DNA from: Prevotella sp. OH937_COT-195
Lineage (GTDB): Bacteria; Bacteroidota; Bacteroidia; Bacteroidales; Bacteroidaceae
Length of the DNA: 53,083 bases
Assembly: GCF_003932845.1 (NCBI RefSeq)
Contig: NZ_RQZH01000018.1
Span: 1 to 53,083, forward strand
Direction of reading: 5' to 3'
Shown: piece by piece, positions 43,784-52,649 of the stretch
How the letters are laid out: every line of letters starts with the position of its first letter
Numbering within the stretch: the stretch's first letter is position 1
Position numbers and translations under genes: made by a program
The notes under the pieces: model-generated
Told to the model about the DNA's origin: nothing
Databases searched by the model: none
The model's input: the letters and a program-made list of their open reading frames with translations, nothing else

Positions 43784-44227
43784 ATGAAAAACGGAATTTT
43801 CCTTATCGCGGGACTCGTGATTACGATACTGTACATCGTTTTCTCGATGCAGATATACGAACTGCTGTACTACGAGACAGAGTTCTCGCAGGCAATGTAC
43901 GAAGAGAACATGTATCTCGTGGTAGCCATGATAAATGCCATAGTGGCGTGGGCTGCGGCAGCAATCTACTATTATGCCGTCAATTCCGTAAGTTTCGCGC
44001 GGTGGTATCATTGGCTGATATTTCTCGGCATCGCCGTATTTATCGCGCCGACGGCAGATTTCATATACCCCAACAGTGTGTTCAACGAGTATGATTACGA
44101 ATACAACATGCAACTGATACACTTCTCGCTGTTGAACATAATGGTAGAGACAATTCTGTTCATCGCAGTATCCTATTCGATTAGATGGTGGAGTTCCAAC
44201 TGCAGGCATACGCCGATACCGCAGTAG
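43784..44227 (+). CDS. Four-helix membrane protein of the cluster
   Basis: This 147-residue protein has four hydrophobic segments: about 3-22 (GIFLIAGLVITILYIVF), 45-68 (MYLVVAMINAIVAWAAAAIY), 80-98 (WLIFLGIAVFIAPTADFIY) and 112-135. Both termini would be on the same side. There are no charged transport residues within helices and no known family signature. It starts 4 nt after the vWA-like lipoprotein gene, so the two are probably made together and may interact at the membrane. A 120-nt gap follows. Confidence 0.75.
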   Translation: MKNGIFLIAGLVITILYIVFSMQIYELLYYETEFSQAMYEENMYLVVAMINAIVAWAAAAIYYYAVNSVSFARWYHWLIFLGIAVFIAPTADFIYPNSVFNEYDYEYNMQLIHFSLLNIMVETILFIAVSYSIRWWSSNCRHTPIPQ

Positions 44228-44243
44228 TACATGAGAGTCGGCA

Positions 44244-44269
44244 ACGCTTCATTTCTCATAATGAAACGT
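44244..44269 (+). other. Small hairpin in the longest gap of the first half of the cluster
   Basis: ACGCTTCATT pairs with AATGAAACGT across a 6-nt loop, with one mismatch. There is no T-run. It may adjust expression between the membrane pair and the cytoskeleton-like pair. Confidence 0.35.
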
Positions 44270-44347
44270 AGCCTCGACACTTTAATTAAACAACTACTCA
44301 ACTCCCCCCAAACCATAACTCCTTAAAAAAATGCCGTAATAACGAAA

Positions 44348-45892
44348 ATGAGACTATTTCTTTTCCTTGTGGGAGGCACCGGATCGCGAGTGCTGAAACC
44401 ACTTATAATGCAACTTGCGGCGGGTGTACGCCCGATTGATGAGAACGGAAACGCAATAAAAGACCTTGAGATAATCCCGATAATAATGGATCCGCACAAG
44501 GCGAACGAAGACCTTAAGCGCACCGACGACCTGCTGCGATGGTATAAAGATATTCGCTGCAGCATATATGGCGACGTGAGCAGCGACAAGGTTGAACGCG
44601 GATTCTTTGCCACAAGGATTTCAACGCTCGGAGATCTCAACCGCGATGCGGTGCTCAACGACACATTCGTATTCAATCTTGAGAGCATTTCGGCGAAAGA
44701 GTTCCGCGATTTCATAAACTACAACACTCTCGACAGCGCAAACCAAGCGTTGTGCAGCATGCTTTTCAGCAACGAGCAGTTGAAGACCAAGATGGACATT
44801 GGTTTTGTGGGAAGTCCCAACATAGGCAGCGTGGCACTGAACCAGTTCAAGGATTCGGAAGAATTCAAGCAGTTTGCAAACGTTGTGAGCACGTCGGACA
44901 GGGTGTTCATAGTGAGCAGCATATTCGGCGGAACGGGAGCAGCGGGCTATCCCATCATAGTAAAGAACATACGCAACGCCGTAAACAATCCTGCGGTGGC
45001 AAACAAGGGAACCCTCGCAGATGCGAAAATAGGTGCCCTTACCGTACTTCCTTACTTCAACATCGAGCAAGACAAGAACAGCGAGATAACCATTGCCGAC
45101 TTCATAAGCAAGACGAAATCCGCACTCGATTACTACCGCGTGAACCTTACCGGGTCGAAAGACGGAGTGTCGGGGGCAAGCGTAAACGCATGCTATTATC
45201 TCGGAGACGAGGTTGTGTCGAACCCTTACAAGAACGACCCCGGGCAGAACGGGCAGCGCAACGATGCACATTTCGTGGAGTATGTGGGGGCAACGGCAAT
45301 ACTCGACTTCCTGTCCTTGGGAGACGAGAAACTGCGAACCGACAACGGAAGGGTGCGCAATGCGACATTCAAGGAGTACGGACTGAGACACGACAAGATG
45401 ACATTGTCACTTATGGATTTCGGCGAACGCACACGACTTGTTTTAAACCGGCAGATGATAAAATTCCACATAGCGTTTATGTACCTCACATACGCATTCG
45501 GAGAAGACATAGGGAAAATGGCATATACGGACGATGCGCCTAAGATACAACGCTCGTTCCTCACCACATCGGGATACACGTCGCTGACAGGAAGTTTCTT
45601 CGCCGCATACAGACAGTGGCTGCAGGAGATGGCAATGAACAAGAGACAATTCACACCTTTCAATCTATACACACGCGAACTGTGCGACTGCCTTACGGAC
45701 ATAGCACCGACAACGGGATTCCTGAAGAGCAAAATATCTTACAAGACAATACAGGAGGCACTGAACAACGAGTCGAAAACGGCAAGCAGGCAGGCACGAT
45801 ACGGAAATGCCAACGTGATGTTCCGACTGATGGATCTGCTCGACAAGGCAACCGAGAATATCATCGACAAGAAGTACAACTCAATCGTATAG
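44348..45892 (+). CDS. Tubulin/FtsZ-like nucleotide-binding protein
   Basis: This 514-residue soluble protein begins MRLFLFLVGGTGSRVLKPL, a Rossmann-type loop like the first loop of tubulins. The tubulin signature is present as FGGTGAAG (193-200) inside RVFIVSSIFGGTGAAGYPII, which parallels FtsZ VFVTAGMGGGTGTGAAP. Both the hydrophobic strand before it and the helix after it fit. The C-terminal half is helical and does not match FtsZ; there is no FtsZ C-terminal tail. It would bind GTP and might polymerise; neither is shown. The Pfam tubulin-like group (Tubulin_2) is a possible home. The stop is 3 nt before the actin/Hsp70-like gene, so the pair is surely co-translated. Confidence 0.78.
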   Translation: MRLFLFLVGGTGSRVLKPLIMQLAAGVRPIDENGNAIKDLEIIPIIMDPHKANEDLKRTDDLLRWYKDIRCSIYGDVSSDKVERGFFATRISTLGDLNRDAVLNDTFVFNLESISAKEFRDFINYNTLDSANQALCSMLFSNEQLKTKMDIGFVGSPNIGSVALNQFKDSEEFKQFANVVSTSDRVFIVSSIFGGTGAAGYPIIVKNIRNAVNNPAVANKGTLADAKIGALTVLPYFNIEQDKNSEITIADFISKTKSALDYYRVNLTGSKDGVSGASVNACYYLGDEVVSNPYKNDPGQNGQRNDAHFVEYVGATAILDFLSLGDEKLRTDNGRVRNATFKEYGLRHDKMTLSLMDFGERTRLVLNRQMIKFHIAFMYLTYAFGEDIGKMAYTDDAPKIQRSFLTTSGYTSLTGSFFAAYRQWLQEMAMNKRQFTPFNLYTRELCDCLTDIAPTTGFLKSKISYKTIQEALNNESKTASRQARYGNANVMFRLMDLLDKATENIIDKKYNSIV

Positions 45893-45895
45893 AAC

Positions 45896-48800
45896 ATGGA
45901 CAACGTACTATCATACAACCGGAAAAGCAACGGCGAGGACTGGTTCTCGCTGACAGGACAATATAACGAGGACGACATAAAGGCGATAAAAGACCCCAAC
46001 GGCGGATTGGCAGAGCACCCGAAGACGGCCATACCAAGTCCGTTCGCACAACTCGATCTCGTGAAAAATGCTTTCGAACACATAGCAAAAGACCCACGAC
46101 TGCTCGGCTCTCGAATGGACATGCGTCTCGTATCGCAGGCTCTCGACATTGCACAGGTGTTCTATAATTTCGATGAAATGAAATCCATGTACGCACTGCA
46201 ACTCGTGGAGTGGAACATGAAACACATACAGATGTTGCTCGACTCTCCCGACCACAGACTGCTCGGAGAGACGCTGCAAATGTTCATAAACCGGGACGCA
46301 ACGGCGTATAATTTCTCGCAAGACATGTCCATATATTTCATAATGTATGGCAACCAAGTGATTGGAAGCACGTCGCCGGCATCGCTGTTCATGGCTTCAC
46401 CAAACGCAAACTGCATAGAACAAATACAGGTGGAACAAGGGAAAGTTCTGTTCGGAGAGTGGAGAAACCTTTGGGAAAGGAACCCAAAGTTCGTGAAATA
46501 TGTATATGCAATGTTCACGGCATTCCCCGAACTGAAAAGAATGTGCAGCGAGGTGAACAACTATCTTATAGAGAACTTCAAGATGATGGAGGGCGTGGGA
46601 TCGGACTATGTCAGGACACGCAACGAGATAATAACAGAGATTGGCAATCCCGAGACTGCCGACCAAGAGAGTGCCATGAAAGCACGCGAATACCTGAACC
46701 GTAACTACATGCCGATAGAGAACGGGGTAAACGTGCTCGGTTTCCCACTATACAGATGCCGACAGGAAGATGTTACAAACGCAATTGCCGAGAGTGATTT
46801 CGTAATAGTGCCGTCACTGCCCGAGGCAATGGCAGAGACGAGAAAACCGCTGGTGCTGCAGAACAACCTGAACACATTGGCAAGCGACCCGTTTATATAC
46901 GTCACTTACCCTTGGGACAACTCCACCGTGATAACACCGGATATGTATCGCGAGCAAGACATCAACAAACGCGTGCTGCCGGCAACCACACACCTGTATC
47001 CATGGCTTACCGATGACGACTTCTTCCTGCCGACAATGATAAAACTGGATTTCCCGATCGATGCCGACTGTTTCTTCGACGGGAACATCAAATCAGTCGG
47101 TCGCGACGTCGATGAGAATAGTTTCCTGCTGCCGCTTAAACCGACATTTTTCAAGTATTTCACCATGAAAGACCTTATGACGGGAACAGTTGCAGGGCAG
47201 CCGGTGTTCGAAATGCAACACCTAAGGATTGGAGGACAAGAGGCAGTGAAGGCAATACTGCGCATCAGAGTGCGCAAAACGGAGAAAAACCCGTATAGTT
47301 TCGTCACGCTGCAACGAACATACGTAGAGGCGGTAAATGGCGACATGACATACGACACAACGAACAACTACGGCAAGTTCGTCAGCATCCCGTTCGCAAT
47401 AGCAATGTTCCCGTTTGCAAGGCGCGCCGACTTCAACCGCTACCACGTCCAGTTGATTGACCGGGCGTTGGGCAATCTCGCCGCCAGAGACATATCGCTG
47501 GAGTTCTATCGCAACGGACTGCACGAACGGATAGCAGAACCCTTGACACGGCGGCGCAGTCTGAAACACATTAAAAACATGGGGTCTGCGTTCTACACGA
47601 TACCAACCGATTTCGATATTGTGAACGTGGTTGTGACAGACGACCGCGGACAACGCATCACAGAGGGATTGATAGCACCGCAGTGGATAGAAAACGAGTG
47701 CGGGACATCGGCATTCACGTTTGCCGTCGACTTCGGAACAACCAATACGCACGTGGAAAGCATGCGCGACGAACAACTGCCACAGCCGCTGAAAATAGAG
47801 AACGAGAACCGAGAAAAACTCGTGGCAACACTATACAACGGCAGCGACCAATCGAAATATCTTTTCGAAATAGTAATGCGACAGGAGTTTATACCAAAGG
47901 TACTGGGCACGGACTATGGTTTCCCGCAGCGCACGGTACTGTCGGAGTGCGAACGACTCGACACAATGAGAGCAGACTGCATCGAGGCATTGGGCGATGC
48001 CAACATACCGTTTATATACGAAAAGGAGAGTGTGGGAATAGGAAACCGCATAATTGCAAACCTGAAATGGAGTACCCACCCCGCCAACAAGAAACGCATA
48101 TCGTGCTATCTCACCGAATTGGCACTCATCATTCGTGCCAAAGTATTACTTGACGGGGGAGACATGAGGAAGACACGTCTCGTGTGGTTCTACCCGCTCA
48201 GTATGCAGCAGGGAAACATAGAGAACATAAAGAGGACATGGGGGCAAATAATGAAGAGTATTTTCGGCATCGAGGCAACCGATGAAAACCTAATCCGTAT
48301 GCCGGAATCAATAGCACCTTACTATTTCTACAAGGCACATCCCGACCGCTTCAAGGCTGCCGCTTCGACAGTGGCGAGCATCGACATAGGCGGAGGAACG
48401 AGCGACGTGGCAGTGTTCGAGGAGAACTCGGCAAGCCCAACATTGCTCACTTCGTTCCGATTTGCGGCAAATTCCATCTTCGGAGACGCTTATTCCGACA
48501 TTCCGCAAGGAGATACAAATCCGATGTTGAGGAAATATGTGGAATATTTCAAAAGCATGTTCGACAACGACGAAGACAAATACGGCGAACTGAACGGAAT
48601 ACTCGACGACATAACAGAAAAGCGGAAAAGCGAGGACATAAATGCTTTCCTGTTCTCGGTGGAAAACAACAAGGCAACGAAAAACAACCCCGTATTCTCA
48701 TACAACGAACTGTTGAACACCGACTCGGCACGCAAACTGATATTCATATATTTCTATGTCACACTGATTTACTATGTGGCAAAGATGATGAAGAAAAAGA

Positions 48801-49432
48801 ATTTGCAGAAACCACGCAACGTGATGTTCAGCGGAACGGGGTCGAAAGTACTCGACATTGTCGGGTCGCAGGAAGAACTGAACATGCTCACACAGACCGT
48901 GTTCGAAGAAATATACGGCGAAAAATATGATGCCGGAGCCTTTTCCGTGGTTAAAGAGAAGGACAAACCGAAACAGATTACCTGTCAAGGAGGACTTTAT
49001 CAGATACGAGACCGCATCGGAATGGAACAAGTAAAAGAGGTTAACGACGAACTGTCTGACTACGATAACACCATACGGACAAACTTCACGATGACAAACC
49101 GTGAACGTATAACCTACGCAGACATGGAAGATGCCGCCAAAAGACAGGCGATAGTGGCAGAGATAGTGGAGGAGGTACGGCGATACAACAAGTTCTTCTC
49201 AGATTTCTGCGACCGCATTCACGTCACAGACCGCTTCCTCGTGGATGTGAAAAGCATCAACATTTTCCGCGAAACCATCAACCGAGACCTTGAACATCAC
49301 CTCGTGCAAGGCTGGGAGGCGGCACAGAAAAACAAGGAAGAGAAGAACGAGAACGATGAGATAGCAGACAAGCTGTTCTTCTATCCGATAGTGGGTTCGA
49401 TACGTTACAACCTTATAGAGAACTTGGAATAA
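45896..49432 (+). CDS. Very large actin/Hsp70-like (ASKHA) protein
   Basis: This protein has 1178 residues and no signal peptide. The first 600 residues carry no motif I recognise; they contain alternating beta and helical stretches. An ASKHA ATPase follows: phosphate-1 FAVDFGTTNTHVES (609-622), phosphate-2 ASIDIGGGTSDVAVF (827-841) and adenosine motif MFSGTGSKVLDIVG (977-990). The remainder is helical and charged, ending at a membrane-distant tail. In size and order it recalls the SrfB virulence-factor family, but I cannot confirm that. Paired with the tubulin-like gene at 3-nt distance, it may be its regulatory ATPase or a co-polymer. Confidence 0.78.
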   Translation: MDNVLSYNRKSNGEDWFSLTGQYNEDDIKAIKDPNGGLAEHPKTAIPSPFAQLDLVKNAFEHIAKDPRLLGSRMDMRLVSQALDIAQVFYNFDEMKSMYALQLVEWNMKHIQMLLDSPDHRLLGETLQMFINRDATAYNFSQDMSIYFIMYGNQVIGSTSPASLFMASPNANCIEQIQVEQGKVLFGEWRNLWERNPKFVKYVYAMFTAFPELKRMCSEVNNYLIENFKMMEGVGSDYVRTRNEIITEIGNPETADQESAMKAREYLNRNYMPIENGVNVLGFPLYRCRQEDVTNAIAESDFVIVPSLPEAMAETRKPLVLQNNLNTLASDPFIYVTYPWDNSTVITPDMYREQDINKRVLPATTHLYPWLTDDDFFLPTMIKLDFPIDADCFFDGNIKSVGRDVDENSFLLPLKPTFFKYFTMKDLMTGTVAGQPVFEMQHLRIGGQEAVKAILRIRVRKTEKNPYSFVTLQRTYVEAVNGDMTYDTTNNYGKFVSIPFAIAMFPFARRADFNRYHVQLIDRALGNLAARDISLEFYRNGLHERIAEPLTRRRSLKHIKNMGSAFYTIPTDFDIVNVVVTDDRGQRITEGLIAPQWIENECGTSAFTFAVDFGTTNTHVESMRDEQLPQPLKIENENREKLVATLYNGSDQSKYLFEIVMRQEFIPKVLGTDYGFPQRTVLSECERLDTMRADCIEALGDANIPFIYEKESVGIGNRIIANLKWSTHPANKKRISCYLTELALIIRAKVLLDGGDMRKTRLVWFYPLSMQQGNIENIKRTWGQIMKSIFGIEATDENLIRMPESIAPYYFYKAHPDRFKAAASTVASIDIGGGTSDVAVFEENSASPTLLTSFRFAANSIFGDAYSDIPQGDTNPMLRKYVEYFKSMFDNDEDKYGELNGILDDITEKRKSEDINAFLFSVENNKATKNNPVFSYNELLNTDSARKLIFIYFYVTLIYYVAKMMKKKNLQKPRNVMFSGTGSKVLDIVGSQEELNMLTQTVFEEIYGEKYDAGAFSVVKEKDKPKQITCQGGLYQIRDRIGMEQVKEVNDELSDYDNTIRTNFTMTNRERITYADMEDAAKRQAIVAEIVEEVRRYNKFFSDFCDRIHVTDRFLVDVKSINIFRETINRDLEHHLVQGWEAAQKNKEEKNENDEIADKLFFYPIVGSIRYNLIENLE

Positions 49433-49453
49433 AACATATAGTTATCATGTGAT

Positions 49454-50080
49454 ATGGATATTGAAAACAAAATGATACTCGGCATAGGCATATATGTGCT
49501 TCTGTTCTTTGTCATCTACACACTGGCATTGCAGTTGGTGAAATTCGTTGTGAGGAAAATTGGCAAAAGTGACATATCGAAGCCTGAATACGTCACGACG
49601 GATGAGAATGACAAAAAACTCAATGCCTTGAAAGAGAGAATAGAAGAAATAGAGAAGAAACTTGAGAACTTGCAGCATAACCCGGAACAATCGGAGGTTT
49701 CCGAGCAGTCTCAAAAATCGGTACAATCAGGTAATTCCGAGTTTACCGGCGACTCCGAGCCGTCTCTTCCCTTAACTTTCTTCCTCCCGCCTCCTTCTCC
49801 CGACGGCGTGTTCCACGATGCATTCGCCGAACCGAAGATAGGAAGCACGGTATATAAGATGACAACCATCGATGGCAACAACGGCATATTCGTATTCTAC
49901 GACAACCGAGACGCTCTTGCCACGGCAATGATTTCAATATCTCAGATAGTGAAAACCGTATGCCGTGTGGACAACAACAAGAACGCGCCGCGAAACATAA
50001 TAAACGTAAAAGAAGGGCGGGTTGTACGCGAGGGCAACTCTTGGAGAGTGACGGAAAAAGCCACCGTTAGATTCGAGTAG
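49454..50080 (+). CDS. Membrane-anchored coiled-coil protein of the cluster
   Basis: This 208-residue protein has one N-terminal helix (about 8-34, LGIGIYVLLFFVIYTLALQLV), a basic patch (RKIGK), a short coiled coil (NALKERIEEIEKKLENLQ, about 56-73) and a linker rich in Gln, Ser and Glu (PEQSEVSEQSQKS). A compact C-terminal domain (about 115-208, IGSTVYKMTTIDGNNGIFVF) has no recognised family. The arrangement suggests an inner-membrane protein with a cytoplasmic reader domain, a possible dock for the tubulin/actin-like pair encoded just upstream. Confidence 0.7.
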   Translation: MDIENKMILGIGIYVLLFFVIYTLALQLVKFVVRKIGKSDISKPEYVTTDENDKKLNALKERIEEIEKKLENLQHNPEQSEVSEQSQKSVQSGNSEFTGDSEPSLPLTFFLPPPSPDGVFHDAFAEPKIGSTVYKMTTIDGNNGIFVFYDNRDALATAMISISQIVKTVCRVDNNKNAPRNIINVKEGRVVREGNSWRVTEKATVRFE

Positions 50081-50108
50081 GCATGAATGTTCATAACCGA
50101 AGGCGAGA

Positions 50109-50627
50109 ATGAAAAAGATATTTTTATTCATCTTCACGACGGCAATCATCGTCTCGTGCCAATACAGACCGAGAGGAGGAGGAGAAAGGCAGTCGAGAAA
50201 CCACGATGCGGAACGTACGGATAAGCCGCGACGCAACGGAAAACCCATGAAGATAAAGATGCGGCGCGAGGGCGGTGTCATCGTAATGCCGGCAACGGTG
50301 AACGGGGTGCCGATGAAATTCGTCTTCGACACGGGTGCTTCAAACATAACAATATCGCAGACCGAGGCACAGTTTCTTGCAAAGCAGGGACTGCTAACAG
50401 AAGATGACATTATGGGAAAAGAACACTATCAGACTGCCGACGGGAACATATCGGAAGGAACCGTGATACGACTTAAAGAGGTTGTGATAGGCAACAGAAC
50501 GATAAAAAACGTGGAAGCGGCGGTAATCGAGAGTCAGAATGCACCGCTGCTACTCGGACAAACGGCATTGTCCAAGTTCGGAAAAGTGTCGATCGATTAT
50601 GAGAACGGCTACCTGATATTCGAGTGA
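50109..50627 (+). CDS. Retropepsin-like aspartyl protease lipoprotein
   Basis: This 172-residue lipoprotein has lipobox IVSC (lipid Cys17), a basic low-complexity stretch (18-50), and a single retroviral-type aspartyl protease domain. The active site is FVFDTGASN (Asp74-Thr75-Gly76), and the flap-side motif LLLGQTALSKFG (about 148-159) is the second hallmark. Such proteases work as dimers. Its location makes it periplasmic or exposed at the surface; the substrate might be a protein of the same cluster. It lies 28 nt after the coiled-coil gene. A 115-nt gap follows. Confidence 0.85.
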   Translation: MKKIFLFIFTTAIIVSCQYRPRGGGERQSRNHDAERTDKPRRNGKPMKIKMRREGGVIVMPATVNGVPMKFVFDTGASNITISQTEAQFLAKQGLLTEDDIMGKEHYQTADGNISEGTVIRLKEVVIGNRTIKNVEAAVIESQNAPLLLGQTALSKFGKVSIDYENGYLIFE

Positions 50628-50742
50628 CGACAGCATCTAGGTAAAAAGATACCGCAATATTATAAAACGTCAAACTCAATATAAACTTAATTTTAATGGT
50701 GGTTGTTTATGGAATCCACATTAACTTTAAACAATAATAGTT

Positions 50743-51549
50743 GTGAAAGTAAAATGCCCACATTGCAGATATAAATATAACGAAACTCTGAAACCGGGAA
50801 TAGTAGAATTGCTCTCTATATGTCCGCGATGCGGGCATTCGTTTCAGATAGAAGTTACCGAAAGCGACATTGTCATTGAACAGACACCGCCGCCGGCACC
50901 GCATATCATATCAACGGAGCATTTGGAGACTCCCGAACAATCCGAACAACATGAGTATTCCGGTTTACCCGAACAACCCGTACAATCCGAGTATCATGAC
51001 AACGCTGTGCAACCCGAACTTTCCGACTACCCTCCTTCCATGCCACGCAAAACATATTCCCCGCTGCCCAAGTCCGGAATAGGTTGCCTGCCGGTGGTGC
51101 TTATCTTCATCATGGTTGCGATAATAGCCATCGGATTTATCTACGGAATATCCAACAAATTCGGAAAAGAAGAGAATTACATTCAGTCAGACACTTTCGT
51201 CGACAATGACCTGCCTTCGACAATGACCATAAGTCCCACGGGCAAGTACACTTTCCGTTTCGAGGGTAAAATAATAGGTTCGAAGAAAAGTCTGCCGATA
51301 GTGATGAATCTCAATATACGCGGCAACCGTATAGACGGCACTTACTATTACGTAATGCGAGGCAGTCACACGCAACTCTCACTTCGCGGCGTGGTAGACG
51401 AGAACGGAGGGGTGTCCATGAAAGAATTCAATGCCGAAGGCAACCATACGGGCAATTTCTACGGAACACTCTTTTCTGATGGAACTTTCAACGGTACTTT
51501 CAAGTTCGGAAAAAGAAAGAAATTCAAATTTGAACTCTATACAAATTAG
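50743..51549 (+). CDS. Zinc-ribbon membrane protein 1 of the cluster
   Basis: This 268-residue protein starts with GTG. An N-terminal zinc ribbon of the MJ0042 type has Cys5, Cys8, Cys27 and Cys30 (CPHC and CPRC). A linker rich in Glu, Gln and Pro (62-100, with repeated PEQ and QSE) leads to one membrane helix (about 114-133, LPVVLIFIMVAIIAIGF). The C-terminal domain (155-268) is beta-rich with repeated Gly-Thr-Tyr strands (GNRIDGTYYYV, TGNFYGTLFSDGTFNGTF). The ribbon would be cytoplasmic and the beta domain outside. The neighbour at 51564 shares the architecture and the exact cysteine spacing. No function is known to me. Confidence 0.75.
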   Translation: MKVKCPHCRYKYNETLKPGIVELLSICPRCGHSFQIEVTESDIVIEQTPPPAPHIISTEHLETPEQSEQHEYSGLPEQPVQSEYHDNAVQPELSDYPPSMPRKTYSPLPKSGIGCLPVVLIFIMVAIIAIGFIYGISNKFGKEENYIQSDTFVDNDLPSTMTISPTGKYTFRFEGKIIGSKKSLPIVMNLNIRGNRIDGTYYYVMRGSHTQLSLRGVVDENGGVSMKEFNAEGNHTGNFYGTLFSDGTFNGTFKFGKRKKFKFELYTN

Positions 51550-51563
51550 AAAAAATCAATATC

Positions 51564-52592
51564 ATGGAAATAAAATGTATCAAATGCAGGTTCAAGTATG
51601 ATGTGACAATCAACGAAAACCAACAGGAAGCAACGGTTATTTGTCCGCGATGCGGGGCGATACAAACGGCAATGCAAGCAGCAGATGTTCCACAAGAACC
51701 GGTGCGTTGCGACAACTCGCAGTCCTCCGTAAACGATAATACGCCTCCGCCTTTCGCCGCCGGCGTACCGCCAATACCGGAAATGAACGGCAAAGTGTCT
51801 GCGGAACATCGGAAATACATGCCGAACAACGAGACCGAAAAGCAGACAAATCATTACGATGCCTCAACCGAACCACCGAAAGACAAGCCACGGAAGGAAA
51901 CCGGAGAAACCGCCCAAAAGTCCGCAGCGACACCTGTTCCGCCCAAGAAAGACTCGTCGTGCGCCAAGAAATTCGCACTCGGATGCCTCGTTGTGGCATT
52001 ACTCGCCATACTCACCATTGCCGTAATAGCATTTACCGGCAAAAAACTGTTCAACAAAATCAGTACTGTCGACAACGACGAGAAAGAACAAGTGGAGACA
52101 AACAACAACAACGTAACAATACAACAAGTTGAAACCGAAACAGAATCTGAAAACGCCGCCGGCACGGAAAACGCCCGGGAAGACGCGACAACAAAGACTG
52201 ACGAACGGCAACAAGTGACAAACACCGGAAACGAAGGCAACGGGAATACTTCCGTAATAGAAAATACAGAGCCTGACGAGGAACATGGAAAAAAGACGGA
52301 AGGCAATGTGGCAAAGACCGGAGGCAGTTATAAATGCAAAGGAAAAATGGCAGACAACGACGTGAGACTCGAACTTAACATCACCTCCGGAGGGTTCGTG
52401 TCGGGCAAACTTACTTACAGCGACAGCGAAACGAGTCTCGAAATAATCGGTGACAAATACAACAACGATTTCTTCCTTACTGCCTCGAACAACAACGAAC
52501 TAATAAAAATAACGTTGAAAAAAGAGGGAAAGACGATGAAAGGAACGGCGAAAAAAGGATTACAAAATATGCCAGTTGAAGTAACTTTCTGA
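51564..52592 (+). CDS. Zinc-ribbon membrane protein 2 of the cluster
   Basis: This 342-residue paralogue of the preceding product has the zinc ribbon at Cys5, Cys8, Cys27, Cys30 (CIKC and CPRC). A long disordered linker (40-135) precedes one membrane helix (about 139-160, LGCLVVALLAILTIAVIAF). A second, very Thr/Glu/Asn-rich linker (165-250) leads to a small C-terminal beta domain (about 255-342, FVSGKLTYSDSETSLEI). It starts 14 nt after its neighbour. The two probably arose by duplication and may form a heteromer. A terminator follows 59 nt later, closing the cluster. Confidence 0.75.
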   Translation: MEIKCIKCRFKYDVTINENQQEATVICPRCGAIQTAMQAADVPQEPVRCDNSQSSVNDNTPPPFAAGVPPIPEMNGKVSAEHRKYMPNNETEKQTNHYDASTEPPKDKPRKETGETAQKSAATPVPPKKDSSCAKKFALGCLVVALLAILTIAVIAFTGKKLFNKISTVDNDEKEQVETNNNNVTIQQVETETESENAAGTENAREDATTKTDERQQVTNTGNEGNGNTSVIENTEPDEEHGKKTEGNVAKTGGSYKCKGKMADNDVRLELNITSGGFVSGKLTYSDSETSLEIIGDKYNNDFFLTASNNNELIKITLKKEGKTMKGTAKKGLQNMPVEVTF

Positions 52593-52649
52593 CATTATTA
52601 TTCACACTTGCACGCTTTACGGTGTGCAAAGTAATGCCGAAAGGAAACG

